A DNA stretch of 41,271 nt. It comes from Kiloniellales bacterium (GTDB taxonomy: Bacteria > Pseudomonadota > Alphaproteobacteria > Kiloniellales > JAKSBE01). Below are positions 7,018 to 15,332 of this stretch, piece by piece. The position numbers were made by a program, and so were the translations under genes. The stretch lies in assembly GCA_022361275.1 (NCBI GenBank), contig JAKSBE010000587.1, positions 1 through 41,271 of the forward strand, given 5' to 3'. The notes beneath the pieces were generated by a model. The model did not search any database. It was not told the origin of the DNA and saw only the letters and a list, made by a program, of their open reading frames with translations. Numbering within the stretch: the first letter of the stretch is position 1; every line of letters begins with the position of its first letter.

Positions 7018-8058
7018 TCAGCCCGCGGCGCGGATGAACCCCCGCAGCGCGGACTTGAGGTTGGACCCCAGCGCCGCGCTGACGTAGCCGCCTTCCTGCA
7101 CGATCACGCTCGGCAGCTTCAGGGCGGCGATCCGCTCGGCGATCCGCACGAAGCCTTCCGTGGTGATCGCCAGGCCCTGGAAGGGGTCGCTCTCGTGGGC
7201 GTCGAGGCCGAGCGCGACGACCAGGGCGCCCGGCGCGAAGTCGGTGATCCGCTGAAGCGCGGTGTCGAGCTTGGCCAGATAGGCCTCGTCCGCGGTGCCG
7301 CGCGGCAGCGGCAGGTTCAGGTTGCAGCCTTCGCCCGCCCCCTCTCCGGTCTCCGCAGCGTAGCCCCAGAAGAAGGGGTAGAAGCGGACCGGGTCGGCGT
7401 GGATGGACAGGGTCAGCACGTCGCTGCGGCCGTAGAAGATCTGCTGCGTGCCGTTGCCGTGGTGCACGTCGACGTCGAGGATCGCGACCCGCGGATGCCG
7501 CCCCCTCAAACGCTCGGCGGCGATGGCGGCGTTGTTCAGGAAGCAGAAGCCGCCGGCCATGTCGGCGGTCGCGTGGTGGCCCGGCGGCCGGCAGAGCGCA
7601 TAGGCCAGGGCCTCGCCGCCGAGCACCAGGTCGGCGGCATGGATCGCGCTCTGCGCGCCGGCATAGGCGCTGGTCCAGGTCTCGGCGTTGATCGGCGCCG
7701 CGCCGTCCATGACGTGGTAGCCGACCTGCCCGACCGCCGAGGCGGGGTAGCCGGCCGCCGCCTCGCCCCGGCGCGAGACCGGATGGACGTTGGGCACCAC
7801 CTCGTCCGGCGCGCCCTCGATCCGGCACCAGCGCGGATAGATGCCCTGCAGAAAGGTCAGGTAGCGCTGGTCGTGCACCGCGGCGATGGTCGCGGCGCCG
7901 GAATCCGGGGGTGCCACGACCGGGAGGTCCAGCTCGGCCAGGGCGCGCAGGAGGATCTCGGCACGCTCCGCTGTCTCCGGGCTCGCCTGCCAGGCGCCGC
8001 TGACCAGGAAACGCTTCGGTTGATGGGCCTTTTGCGCCGGGTCGAAGACCGCCTTCAT
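7018..8058 (-). CDS. Histone deacetylase-family protein, acetylpolyamine amidohydrolase type
   Basis: 346 aa zinc-dependent deacetylase of the arginase/deacetylase fold. The catalytic and metal-binding motifs are present: CRPPGHHAT (tandem His), AGGFCFLNNAA, DVDVHHGNGTQ (Asp and His zinc ligands), LGLDAHESDP (third metal ligand Asp) and VQEGGY (transition-state Tyr). Length and overall pattern, including the N-terminal MKAVFDPAQKAHQPKRFL and the FFWGYAAETGEGAG insert, agree with bacterial acetylpolyamine amidohydrolases (about 341 aa), which remove acetyl groups from N-acetylputrescine, -cadaverine and related compounds in the cytoplasm. The ATG start at 8058 fits homologous N-termini. The TIM-barrel regulator follows on the same strand after 126 bases and may control it. 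Substrate specificity within the family is inferred. Confidence 0.93.
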   Translation of the reverse strand: MKAVFDPAQKAHQPKRFLVSGAWQASPETAERAEILLRALAELDLPVVAPPDSGAATIAAVHDQRYLTFLQGIYPRWCRIEGAPDEVVPNVHPVSRRGEAAAGYPASAVGQVGYHVMDGAAPINAETWTSAYAGAQSAIHAADLVLGGEALAYALCRPPGHHATADMAGGFCFLNNAAIAAERLRGRHPRVAILDVDVHHGNGTQQIFYGRSDVLTLSIHADPVRFYPFFWGYAAETGEGAGEGCNLNLPLPRGTADEAYLAKLDTALQRITDFAPGALVVALGLDAHESDPFQGLAITTEGFVRIAERIAALKLPSVIVQEGGYVSAALGSNLKSALRGFIRAAG

Positions 8059-8371
8059 CGATGCTGGCTCCCTATCGAGGTCTGTCCCCGACTTTGTCCA
8101 GCGCGCCCTCCCGCGTCAACGCATCGACGCAGTCCGCCAGGGTCCGACGCAACGAAGCGCTGATGCGGCGGGCGCGAGACCCGGGGGGTGATCCCGGCCT
8201 CCGGAGGGAACGGCCGCTTGCACGCCTTGTCGGCGACCGGCTCGGCGCTCCCCCACCCGCTGCCGAAGTGACCCGCCGATTTTCGGGCGGGCGCCTCCGC
8301 GCTCTGTAAGCTAGGATCACACGACCCATCGAGAGCGGGACCAGAGTGGCCGAAGCGGGACGCCCCTCCAG
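8059..8371. other. Divergent intergenic region between the amidohydrolase gene and psuK
   Basis: No reading frame here has recognisable content. The region must hold the promoters for both divergent genes. I see no strong -35/-10 pair or riboswitch-like fold; the only feature of note is the locally AT-richer CTGTAAGCTAGGATCAC near 8305-8321, about 60 bases upstream of psuK, which could be part of a promoter. Confidence 0.4.
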
Positions 8372-9229
8372 GTGATGCAGGAAGAGCCGGATATCGTCTG
8401 CTTCGGCGCCGCCCATTGGGACGTGATCGCCCGCATCGAGGGCGCCGCGCAGGGGGCGGACACCCCGGGCCGGGTCGAACGACGCCCCGGCGGCGTCGCG
8501 CTCAACGTCGCCCGCGCGCTGGCGGCGGCGGGCTGCCGTGCGACCTTGGTCGCGCCCCTCGGGGACGACGAGGCAGGAGAGCGCCTACGCGCGGCGCTGA
8601 AGGAAGACGAGATCGCGACCGAAGGGCTGCTGGTGCGAAACGGGGCGCCGACCGGCTGCTACGTCGCGATCGAGCGCGCCGACGGCGAGCTTTTGGCTGC
8701 GGTCGCCGACGCGGCCGCCCTCGACGCGCTGACGCCCGCGGCACTGCCCCTCGATCGCCACCTCGCGGCGCAGGCCTGGTTCCTCGAAACCAACCTGCCC
8801 GTGCCGGTGATCAAGGCCCTGGCCGAGCGGCCGGAGCGCCCGGCCCTGGTCGCCGACGCGGTGTCCCAGGCCAAGGCGCCGAAGCTGCGTCCGATCCTGG
8901 ACCGGCTGGCGACGCTCTACTGCAACCGCGCCGAGGCCGAGGCGATCTGCACGACCGGCTTCGAGGCCGCCGCGGCCGCCGCAGGGGCGCTGGTGGAGCT
9001 TGGCGCGGCGCGTGCGGTCGTGACCGACGGCCCCCATGCGGCCGCCGACGCCGGGCGCCACGGCGTGACCGCCCTGCGGCCCGCGGACGGCGGGCTCCGC
9101 TCCGTGACCGGGGCCGGCGATGCCCTGCTCGCCGCGCACTTGACCGCGACCCTGAGGGGCGGCGACGCCGAAACGGCGCTGGCCGCGGGCCTCGCCGCCG
9201 CCCGCAGGCACGCCGCATGCCCCTGGTGA
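8372..9229 (+). CDS. psuK: PfkB-family carbohydrate kinase, probable pseudouridine kinase
   Basis: 285 aa ribokinase-fold enzyme. Both PfkB signatures are recognisable: RRPGGVALNVARALAAAGC near residues 32-50 and the C-terminal SVTGAGDALLAAHLTATLRGG, where the Asp of GAGD is the catalytic base. It would phosphorylate pseudouridine at the 5' hydroxyl with ATP. The specific substrate is inferred from the next gene: psuG begins inside this gene (13-base overlap), and psuK-psuG is the standard pair for salvage of pseudouridine from degraded RNA. The first codon could be GTG 8372 or the adjacent ATG 8375; neither has a strong ribosome-binding site. The protein is slightly short for the family (about 300-310 aa) because its C-terminus ends in the overlap. 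Confidence 0.88.
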   Translation: MMQEEPDIVCFGAAHWDVIARIEGAAQGADTPGRVERRPGGVALNVARALAAAGCRATLVAPLGDDEAGERLRAALKEDEIATEGLLVRNGAPTGCYVAIERADGELLAAVADAAALDALTPAALPLDRHLAAQAWFLETNLPVPVIKALAERPERPALVADAVSQAKAPKLRPILDRLATLYCNRAEAEAICTTGFEAAAAAAGALVELGAARAVVTDGPHAAADAGRHGVTALRPADGGLRSVTGAGDALLAAHLTATLRGGDAETALAAGLAAARRHAACPW

Positions 9230-10149
9230 CCAAAAGCCCCGAGGTCGCCGCGGCCCTGGCCGAGGGCCGGGCGGTGGTCGCGCTGGAAAGTACCATCGTG
9301 ACCCACGGCCTGACGTGGCCCCGCAACCTGGAGACCGCGCGCAAGGTGGAGGCGGCGGTGCGGGCCGAGGGCGCGGTCCCCGCCACGATCGCGGTGCGGG
9401 GCGGACGGCTGCGGGTCGGGATGGAGGCCGGCGAACTGGAGGATCTGGCGCGGGCTAGCGGGATCGCCAAGCTGTCCCGGGCCGACCTGGCGTCTCAGAT
9501 GGCACTGGGCGGCGATGGCTCGACTACCGTCGCGGCGACCATGATCGGGGCCCGCCTCGCCGGAATCGAGTGCTTCGCCACCGGCGGGGTCGGCGGCGTG
9601 CACCGCGGCGCCGAGCGGAGCTTCGACGTCTCCGCCGACCTCGACGAACTGGCGAAGACCCCCGTCACCGTGGTCTGCGCCGGGGTCAAGGCCATCCTCG
9701 ACCTGCCGAAGACCCTTGAGGCGCTTGAGACCCGCGGGGTGCCGGTGATCGGCTGGCGGACCGAGGCCTTCCCGGCCTTCTGGTCCCGAGACAGCGGCCT
9801 GCCCTGCCCGCTGCGCATGGACCGCGAAGAGCAGGTCGCCCGGGCCCATCGCCTGCGCGCGGCCCTCGGCATCGCCGGCGGCCAGCTCGTGGCCAACCCG
9901 ATTCCCGAAGCGGCCGAGATCCCCCGCGCGGAGATCGCGCCGGTGATCGACGCCGCCGTGGCGCAGGCAGAGGCCGAGGGCATCTCGGGCAAGGAGGTCA
10001 CGCCTTTCCTGCTGGCCCACGTGGTCGAGGCGACCCAGGGCCGAAGCCTCGACGCCAACGTCGCCCTGGTCGAGAACAACGCCCGACTCGCCGCGCGTAT
10101 CGCCCTGGCCCTGGCAGAGGCGCCGCGGCCTTATACCAAGGCGCGTTGA
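9217..10149 (+). CDS. psuG: Pseudouridine-5'-phosphate glycosidase
   Basis: 310 aa. It splits the C-C glycosidic bond of pseudouridine 5'-phosphate to give uracil and ribose 5-phosphate, using a manganese-dependent Schiff-base mechanism. The sequence follows the family (IndA/PsuG) closely: VVALESTIVTHGLTWPRNL near the N-terminus, the lysine in SGIAKLSRADLA, GGDGSTTVAATMI, FATGGVGGVHRGAE, VVCAGVKAILDLPKTLE with the probable Schiff-base Lys, and ISGKEVTPFLLAHV with LDANVALVENNA near the end. The length is normal. The ATG at 9217 overlaps the kinase frame by 13 bases, indicating translational coupling. It converges with opgC, whose stop lies about 57 bases away. Confidence 0.96.
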   Translation: MPLVTKSPEVAAALAEGRAVVALESTIVTHGLTWPRNLETARKVEAAVRAEGAVPATIAVRGGRLRVGMEAGELEDLARASGIAKLSRADLASQMALGGDGSTTVAATMIGARLAGIECFATGGVGGVHRGAERSFDVSADLDELAKTPVTVVCAGVKAILDLPKTLEALETRGVPVIGWRTEAFPAFWSRDSGLPCPLRMDREEQVARAHRLRAALGIAGGQLVANPIPEAAEIPRAEIAPVIDAAVAQAEAEGISGKEVTPFLLAHVVEATQGRSLDANVALVENNARLAARIALALAEAPRPYTKAR

Positions 10150-10206
10150 TCATGACCCATTTGATGGCGCGCGGGGCTTCGGGACAGAACGCTCTCGGAT
10201 CTTGCC

Positions 10207-11478
10207 TCAGCGGCGTTGGTGCTGCCGGCGCTGGGCCGCCGGGACGAGGGACGCCGGCTTTGGCGGCACGACCGGACCCGCCGTCGGGCCCGGCTGGACC
10301 GCGTCAGCGGCCGGCCCGGCGGCCGGTGCGGCGGCGACCTGCAGGCGCGGCGGCTGCGGCTTGCTGCGGTACCAGGGCGCCGACTTGAAGAAGCCGACGG
10401 TGTAGGCCACCGCGATCAGCAGGGCGAAGCCGACGGCGTGGATGACAAGATAGTCCGAGGGGTCCCGGCCCATCACGTCCAGCACCATGCCGGCCACCTG
10501 TGCCGCCACCATGGAGGTGACGAAGACCGCCAGGGCCTGCTGGCCGACCTTGACGATCGGCCGGAACACCGCGGCCCTCAGCAGCCGTTCCCGGCCGGAC
10601 AGCAGGCAGAGGACCAGATAGGCCAGGGCCAGGAAGTGAACCCAGCGGAGAATCCCGAAGTCGGTCTTCTGGAAGCCCCAGAGCAGGTTGTAGCTGATGG
10701 TGTTGATGACCTCGACGTTCTTCCAGATCGGCGCGTACTTCATCGGGATCATGAACAGCACGAAAGCAAGCGCCAGGCAGATCAGCCACTTGTTGGGGGC
10801 CGGCGGCCGGACCCAGCCGGCGGCGAAGGCGAAGCCGGTGAAGAAGATCAGCTGCCAGCCGAAGGGATTGAAGAACCAGGGCCGGTCCGACCACCACTCC
10901 GCCGGCAGGCTGAAGCCGAGGGCCATGTTCAGGGCCCAGAGCGCCAGACAGAAGCCCATCGCCCAGCCGGCATGGATCCGGCTCAGCGCCATGACCAGCG
11001 GGATCATCATCAGCACGCCGAAGTACATCGGCAGGATGTCGAAGTAGTTCGGCACGTAGGTGAGGGTCAGAAGGCGGACGACCCCCTTGGTCGGATCGTC
11101 GAAGAAGTAATGAAGGTTGAGCTGCCCGATGTAGTCCTTGGCCCCGATGATCTCGGTGCCCAGGACCACGGCGCTCGCGGTCATCAGGAAGAGGCAGATG
11201 TGCGCCCAGTAGATCTGCCAGGCGCGGTATACGATGCGCGCCGCGCCCAGGAAGAAGCCCCTCTTGACGAAGACGCTGCCGAAGGCCAGCGCCGAGGCGA
11301 AGCCGGAGCAGAAGACGAAGATCTCGGTCGCGTCCGAGGGGCCGAACCTGGCCGGGATATAGCGACTCCAGGGGTTGGCCGGGATATGGGCGATGAAGAT
11401 GATGAACATCGCCAAGCCGCGAAAGAAGTCCAGGCGGACGTCGCGCTCGCTCCTTTCGCGGCTTGGCGTGTTGCTCAT
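10207..11478 (-). CDS. opgC: OpgC-family membrane protein (periplasmic glucan modification, acyl/succinyl transfer)
   Basis: 423 aa polytopic inner-membrane protein with about ten hydrophobic segments. It begins RDVRLDFFRGLAMFIIFIAH, the hallmark of the OpgC_C / acyltransferase-3-like family, followed by GPSDATEIFVFCSGFASALAFG and QIYWAHICLFLM. OpgC proteins of alphaproteobacteria (described in Rhodobacter) add succinyl groups to osmoregulated periplasmic glucans. The last 50 or so residues are a Pro/Ala/Gln-rich tail without predicted structure. The ATG at 11478 overlaps the opgH stop by 4 bases (ATGA), so the two are co-translated, and the shared operon supports the glucan role. No opgG or opgD homologue is inside the window. 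Succinyl as the specific group is inferred from the family. Confidence 0.92.
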   Translation of the reverse strand: MSNTPSRERSERDVRLDFFRGLAMFIIFIAHIPANPWSRYIPARFGPSDATEIFVFCSGFASALAFGSVFVKRGFFLGAARIVYRAWQIYWAHICLFLMTASAVVLGTEIIGAKDYIGQLNLHYFFDDPTKGVVRLLTLTYVPNYFDILPMYFGVLMMIPLVMALSRIHAGWAMGFCLALWALNMALGFSLPAEWWSDRPWFFNPFGWQLIFFTGFAFAAGWVRPPAPNKWLICLALAFVLFMIPMKYAPIWKNVEVINTISYNLLWGFQKTDFGILRWVHFLALAYLVLCLLSGRERLLRAAVFRPIVKVGQQALAVFVTSMVAAQVAGMVLDVMGRDPSDYLVIHAVGFALLIAVAYTVGFFKSAPWYRSKPQPPRLQVAAAPAAGPAADAVQPGPTAGPVVPPKPASLVPAAQRRQHQRR

Positions 11479-13385
11479 AACCAGCGTCCGTCCGAACTTC
11501 GTTCCTGCGCCCGCGCCAGGGCCGCCGCCTGCGCCTGCCGGCGCGGCTCGGCGACGACCGGTACCCCTTCGACCGCCGTGGCGGGCAGGGCGGGCAGCGG
11601 CTGACCGAAGACGATCCGCTTGCTCTGCATCAGTTCCTCGGGCATGGGACAGAGCTGCAGGCGGGCGAGCAGCCGGCCGAAATCCCTACGAGAGGTGATC
11701 AGGGCAAAAGGTATCGAGAAGGTCAAGGGGATCAGGATCGGCGCGGCGAAGGGCAGCACGCCCGGCGCCGCCAGGGCCAGCGCCGCCGTCCAGCCCAGCC
11801 CGCCCAGGGTCTGCGGCCAGAAGGCGGAGGCGGCCTCGCGCAGGCCGATCTGATGGCCGTCGCGGTCCTGGGCCTCCCAGGTGACGCAGCGCCCGAACAT
11901 CAGGCCGATGATGAAGACGCTGTGGACCACCGCCATGATCGGAGCGATCAGCACCGAGAACAGGAACTCCACCAGGGCGCTGACCAGCAGGCGGCCGCTG
12001 CCGCCGTAGCTCCGGCGCTTGGCCCTCTGGACCATGATCTCGACCACGCCCAGGAACTTGGGCGTGAAGGTCATGCCCATCATCACGATGAAGAAGGCAA
12101 GGCCCGCCCCGGCGTCGATGCTGCCCCAGTAGGTCCCGACCAGCGGCGCGATCTCGCCGGGGTCGGCGCCCAGGCCGAAGACGACCGCCTGACCCAGGCT
12201 CAGGGTCAGGAAGCCCAGCCAGAACAGGGCCGAGGCGTACATCAGGATCGCCAGCACCAGCTGCACGCGGCCCATCGGCAGCAGGCCGGGCATGTTCAGC
12301 AGCCTGAAGTACTGCATGTTGCCCTGGCACCAGCGCAGGTCGCGCTTGATGAAGTCGAGGATGGTCGGCGGGTTGTCCTCGTAGCTGCCGACCTCGGCGG
12401 GCAGAACCCGGACCGCGTAGCCGCCGCGGCGGATCATCGCGGCCTCGACCTGGTCGTGGCTCAGGATCCGGCCGCCCAGCGGCGCGCGCCCCGGCAGGAT
12501 CGGCAGTTCGCAGTGGGCGATGAAAGGCGCGACGCGGATGATCGCGTTGTGCCCCCAGTAGGGACCGTCCTCGCCCAGCCACCAGGCGCTGCCCATGGTG
12601 TAGGTGCGCATCCCCTGGCGCATGCCGAACTGGAAGACCCGGGCGAAGGCGCTGCGCGCCGGGAGGCCGGCGATCAGGGTCTGCAGGATGCCGAGCCGCG
12701 CGTTGGCCTGCATGACCCGGACCATCTGCAGCATGGTCCCGCCGGTCATGATGCTGTCGGCGTCGAGCACGATCATGAAGTCGAAGCCGTCGCCCCAGCG
12801 CTCGCAGAAGTCCCGGACGTTGCCGGCCTTCTGGCCGATGTTCTCCGGACGGCGCCGGTAGTGCAGGCGTCCCGGGCGCGGATCGCGGGCGGAAAGCTCG
12901 GCGAAGCGCCGCTCTTCCTCGGCGGCGATCTCCGGCTTGGTGGTGTCGCTCAGCAGGAAGAACTCGAAATGGCGGGCCTCGCCGGTCTCGTCGAGCGAGC
13001 CGAGGATCCGCTCGACGTGGTCGAAGACCCGTCCCGGATCCTCGTTATAGACCGGCATGATCAGGGCGGTCCGGGTCCGGATCGGCGCGCTGCGGTCGAC
13101 CCGCGCCATGAAGGGGCTGGTCTTCTCGACGCCCCGGCCGCCCAGGGCCAGGGCCACGCCGATGACCGAGTTCCAGAAGCCGATCGCGATCCAGGGAATG
13201 GTCATCACGAAGCAGCCCAGGATCCCGGCTTCGAAAAGGTTGAGGCCATCGCCCAGAAGGATCCGGGCCATGACGAAGACGGCCGCGCTGACCGTCAGGC
13301 CGACCAGCAGGGCGAAGAGGAAGCGGCGCCGGCGAACGGTCAGGGACCAGGAACGATCCAGCGCGTCGGGCAAGGGAGCAATCAT
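11475..13385 (-). CDS. opgH: Glucans biosynthesis glucosyltransferase (OpgH/MdoH)
   Basis: 636 aa inner-membrane GT2 glycosyltransferase that polymerises the beta-glucan backbone of osmoregulated periplasmic glucans from UDP-glucose. Membrane helices lie at about residues 23-85 and after residue 380. The catalytic motifs are visible: ALIMPVYNEDP, FMIVLDADSIM (DxD), ILSHDQVEAAMIRRGG (catalytic Asp) and KRDLRWCQGNMQYFR (the (Q/R)xxRW motif). GEDGPYWGHNAIIR is typical of OpgH. It is shorter than the enterobacterial enzyme (about 850 aa), as in other alphaproteobacteria. The ATG at 13385 was chosen; a TTG nine bases upstream is an alternative, and neither has a clear Shine-Dalgarno. It is followed by opgC with a 4-base overlap. 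Confidence 0.95.
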   Translation of the reverse strand: MIAPLPDALDRSWSLTVRRRRFLFALLVGLTVSAAVFVMARILLGDGLNLFEAGILGCFVMTIPWIAIGFWNSVIGVALALGGRGVEKTSPFMARVDRSAPIRTRTALIMPVYNEDPGRVFDHVERILGSLDETGEARHFEFFLLSDTTKPEIAAEEERRFAELSARDPRPGRLHYRRRPENIGQKAGNVRDFCERWGDGFDFMIVLDADSIMTGGTMLQMVRVMQANARLGILQTLIAGLPARSAFARVFQFGMRQGMRTYTMGSAWWLGEDGPYWGHNAIIRVAPFIAHCELPILPGRAPLGGRILSHDQVEAAMIRRGGYAVRVLPAEVGSYEDNPPTILDFIKRDLRWCQGNMQYFRLLNMPGLLPMGRVQLVLAILMYASALFWLGFLTLSLGQAVVFGLGADPGEIAPLVGTYWGSIDAGAGLAFFIVMMGMTFTPKFLGVVEIMVQRAKRRSYGGSGRLLVSALVEFLFSVLIAPIMAVVHSVFIIGLMFGRCVTWEAQDRDGHQIGLREAASAFWPQTLGGLGWTAALALAAPGVLPFAAPILIPLTFSIPFALITSRRDFGRLLARLQLCPMPEELMQSKRIVFGQPLPALPATAVEGVPVVAEPRRQAQAAALARAQERSSDGRWL

Positions 13386-13877
13386 GGCACGCAATGCAGT
13401 TCAACCAGTATCAGTTAGGAGATCCATCTCGTCCAAATGCAGGCCGCAACTTCACGCATTTGCACGGCGGGAAAACTGGCCGTTGTGCAACGCAACGAAA
13501 AGAAACACTTTTGTGGCAATATTTAGCGAAGTCTTCACGGCAGGCATCCTCCCACGGCATATAGTTAAATCCGTCTCCCCCGACGGGCCGAACCTGGCAA
13601 CGCCGCAGGGAAAAGTTCTGCGGCCTGTGATTCGAGCCTTCGGCCCAGCCTCATCCCCGCCTTTATCCGGCGGCCCCGGCTGGCTGGACCTGAGCCCGTT
13701 TCGCGCCAGGACATATAGCCTCTCGGGCCCCTGCGCCAGGGTTGGCCACGGTTTCGTGACCAATGTTGTTCGGGGCCCGACGGGAGACGAGTGGGCCCCC
13801 GGACGGCACGGAATAGACCGGGACCGCCCGGCGTTAAGAAGAAGGTACCGCCCTGATTAACACCTCAAGGGACGAAA
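13386..13877. other. Divergent intergenic region between opgH and the CDP-alcohol phosphatidyltransferase/YceI gene
   Basis: About 490 bases without a credible gene; base composition drops locally and short frames here lack family features. It must contain the opgH promoter (minus) and the promoter of the six-gene plus-strand operon. A perfect 7-bp stem, GCCGCAG (13602-13608) with CTGCGGC (13618-13624) around a 9-base loop, sits in the opgH leader. A purine-rich ribosome-binding site (AAGGGACGAAA) directly precedes the ATG at 13878. Confidence 0.45.
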
Positions 13878-15272
13878 ATGATCCCGAGACCAAGACTGGC
13901 CAGCCTCCCGAGCGTCCCGGCCCCCAGCGTCGTCTTGACCCTGCTGGGCGCGACGACCCTTCTGATCGGCCTCACCGCCGGCATCGCAACGGGCATGGAC
14001 CTGGGCCTGCCCTACTATGTGACCTCCTTGTGTCTGGGCGGCCTGGTCGTCCTCGCGGTCCTGGTCGCGGCCCGCCGCTTCCTGCCCGGCGGCCGCTTCG
14101 GCTGCGCCAACGGGGTCACGCTCGCCCGGGCGATGCTGATCTGTCCCTTGGCCGGGGCCCTGGTCCTGGCCGCGCTCGACGCGACCCTGGCCTGGCTGTT
14201 CTTCGCCCTCGCCCTGGTCGCTTTCCTGCTCGACGGCGTCGACGGCTGGGTCGCCCGAAGGCGCCAGGAATGCTCGCACTTCGGTGCCCGCTTCGACATG
14301 GAGACCGACGCCCTCTTCGTCCTGGTCCTGTCGCTGCTGGTCTTGAACGCCGGGAAGGCGGGTCCCTGGATCCTGCTGTCCGGGCTGCTGCGCTACCTCT
14401 TCGTCCTCACCGGCCTGGCCTGGGCGCCGCTGGGCGCGCCGCTGCCGCCCAGCTTGCGCCGCAAGGCAATCTGCGCTCTACAAGTCGGCGTGCTGGTCAT
14501 ATGCTTGGCACCGATCGTGCCGGCGGCGTGGAGTGCCGGGCTCGCGGCGGTCGGCTTGTCCGCGCTCATCGCTTCCTTCGTCTGCGATGTTTCCGGGCTG
14601 ATCCGCCAGGCTTGGGAGAGGAGGCGAGAGACCTTGTCGAGAGATTCCAGATGGCTGGCGTTCGGCCAGCGGGCGACCTGGCTGGCAATCGTGGCTGTCC
14701 TTGGCGGCGGCCTGACCGTCGCCGCGGCGCCGCCGGCCCAGGCGGCGCCGGCCCGCTACGAGATCGATCCGGCGCATTTCAGCGTCGGCTTCCTGGTCCA
14801 CCACATCGGCTATGCCGACACCCTGGGCATGTTCCTCGAAGGCGCCGGCAGCTTCACCTTCGACGAGGCGGCGCCCGCGGTCTCCGACATCGAGGTGACG
14901 ATCCAGGCCGACAGCGTCTTCACCAACCACGACCGGCGCGACCAGCACGTCAAGGGCGGTGACTTCCTCGACGTCGACGATCATCCGGAGATCCGCTTCG
15001 TCGGCCGCGAAGCGCGCCCGACCGGGGAGAACACCGGCGAGGTGACCGGGGACCTGACCATCCTGGGCGTCACCCGGCCGATCACCCTTCAGGTCACCAA
15101 GAACAAGATCGGCGCATACCCCTTCGGGGCCGGTCCGCCCTACGTGGTCGGGGTCTCGGTGCGCGGTACCGTCAAGCGCAGCGAGTTCGGCATGACCTAC
15201 GCCGTCGAGAACGGCTGGGTCGGCGATGAGATCGAGCTGATCATCGAGTTCGAGGCGATCCGCCAGGACTAG
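13878..15272 (+). CDS. CDP-alcohol phosphatidyltransferase - YceI fusion protein
   Basis: 464 aa, two domains in one uninterrupted frame. Residues about 15-245 are a membrane CDP-alcohol phosphatidyltransferase with several helices and the complete catalytic motif D-x2-DG-x2-AR-x8-G-x3-D-x3-D at residues 119-144 (starts DGVDGWVARR, ends GARFDMETD). Residues about 262-290 look like an internal signal peptide or anchor (ATWLAIVAVLGGGLTVAAAP ending AQA before APARYEIDP). Residues about 292-464 are a full YceI domain (RYEIDPAHFSVGFLVHHIGY, HPEIRFVG, LTILGVTRPITLQV), a lipocalin-like fold that binds polyprenyl lipids and is normally periplasmic. It would therefore make a phospholipid-type bond in the membrane and display a lipid-binding domain in the periplasm. 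It is first in the plus-strand operon; fkbM follows after 60 bases. Fusion function is inferred. Confidence 0.88.
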   Translation: MIPRPRLASLPSVPAPSVVLTLLGATTLLIGLTAGIATGMDLGLPYYVTSLCLGGLVVLAVLVAARRFLPGGRFGCANGVTLARAMLICPLAGALVLAALDATLAWLFFALALVAFLLDGVDGWVARRRQECSHFGARFDMETDALFVLVLSLLVLNAGKAGPWILLSGLLRYLFVLTGLAWAPLGAPLPPSLRRKAICALQVGVLVICLAPIVPAAWSAGLAAVGLSALIASFVCDVSGLIRQAWERRRETLSRDSRWLAFGQRATWLAIVAVLGGGLTVAAAPPAQAAPARYEIDPAHFSVGFLVHHIGYADTLGMFLEGAGSFTFDEAAPAVSDIEVTIQADSVFTNHDRRDQHVKGGDFLDVDDHPEIRFVGREARPTGENTGEVTGDLTILGVTRPITLQVTKNKIGAYPFGAGPPYVVGVSVRGTVKRSEFGMTYAVENGWVGDEIELIIEFEAIRQD

Positions 15273-15332
15273 GCCTGTCGAAGGCCCGCGGCCTCGGTCT
15301 CGGGCGCCAACTCTGGGAGGACAAGAGCCGTC

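Noticed and set aside
8416-9216. Upstream extension of the psuG frame to 8416
   Set aside because: The extension is an Arg-rich shadow of psuK; family similarity of PsuG begins at MPLVTKSP (9217).
13452-13763. Minus-strand open frame of about 100 codons in the opgH upstream region
   Set aside because: No family features, unsuitable composition, no ribosome-binding site; it is probably an open frame by chance.
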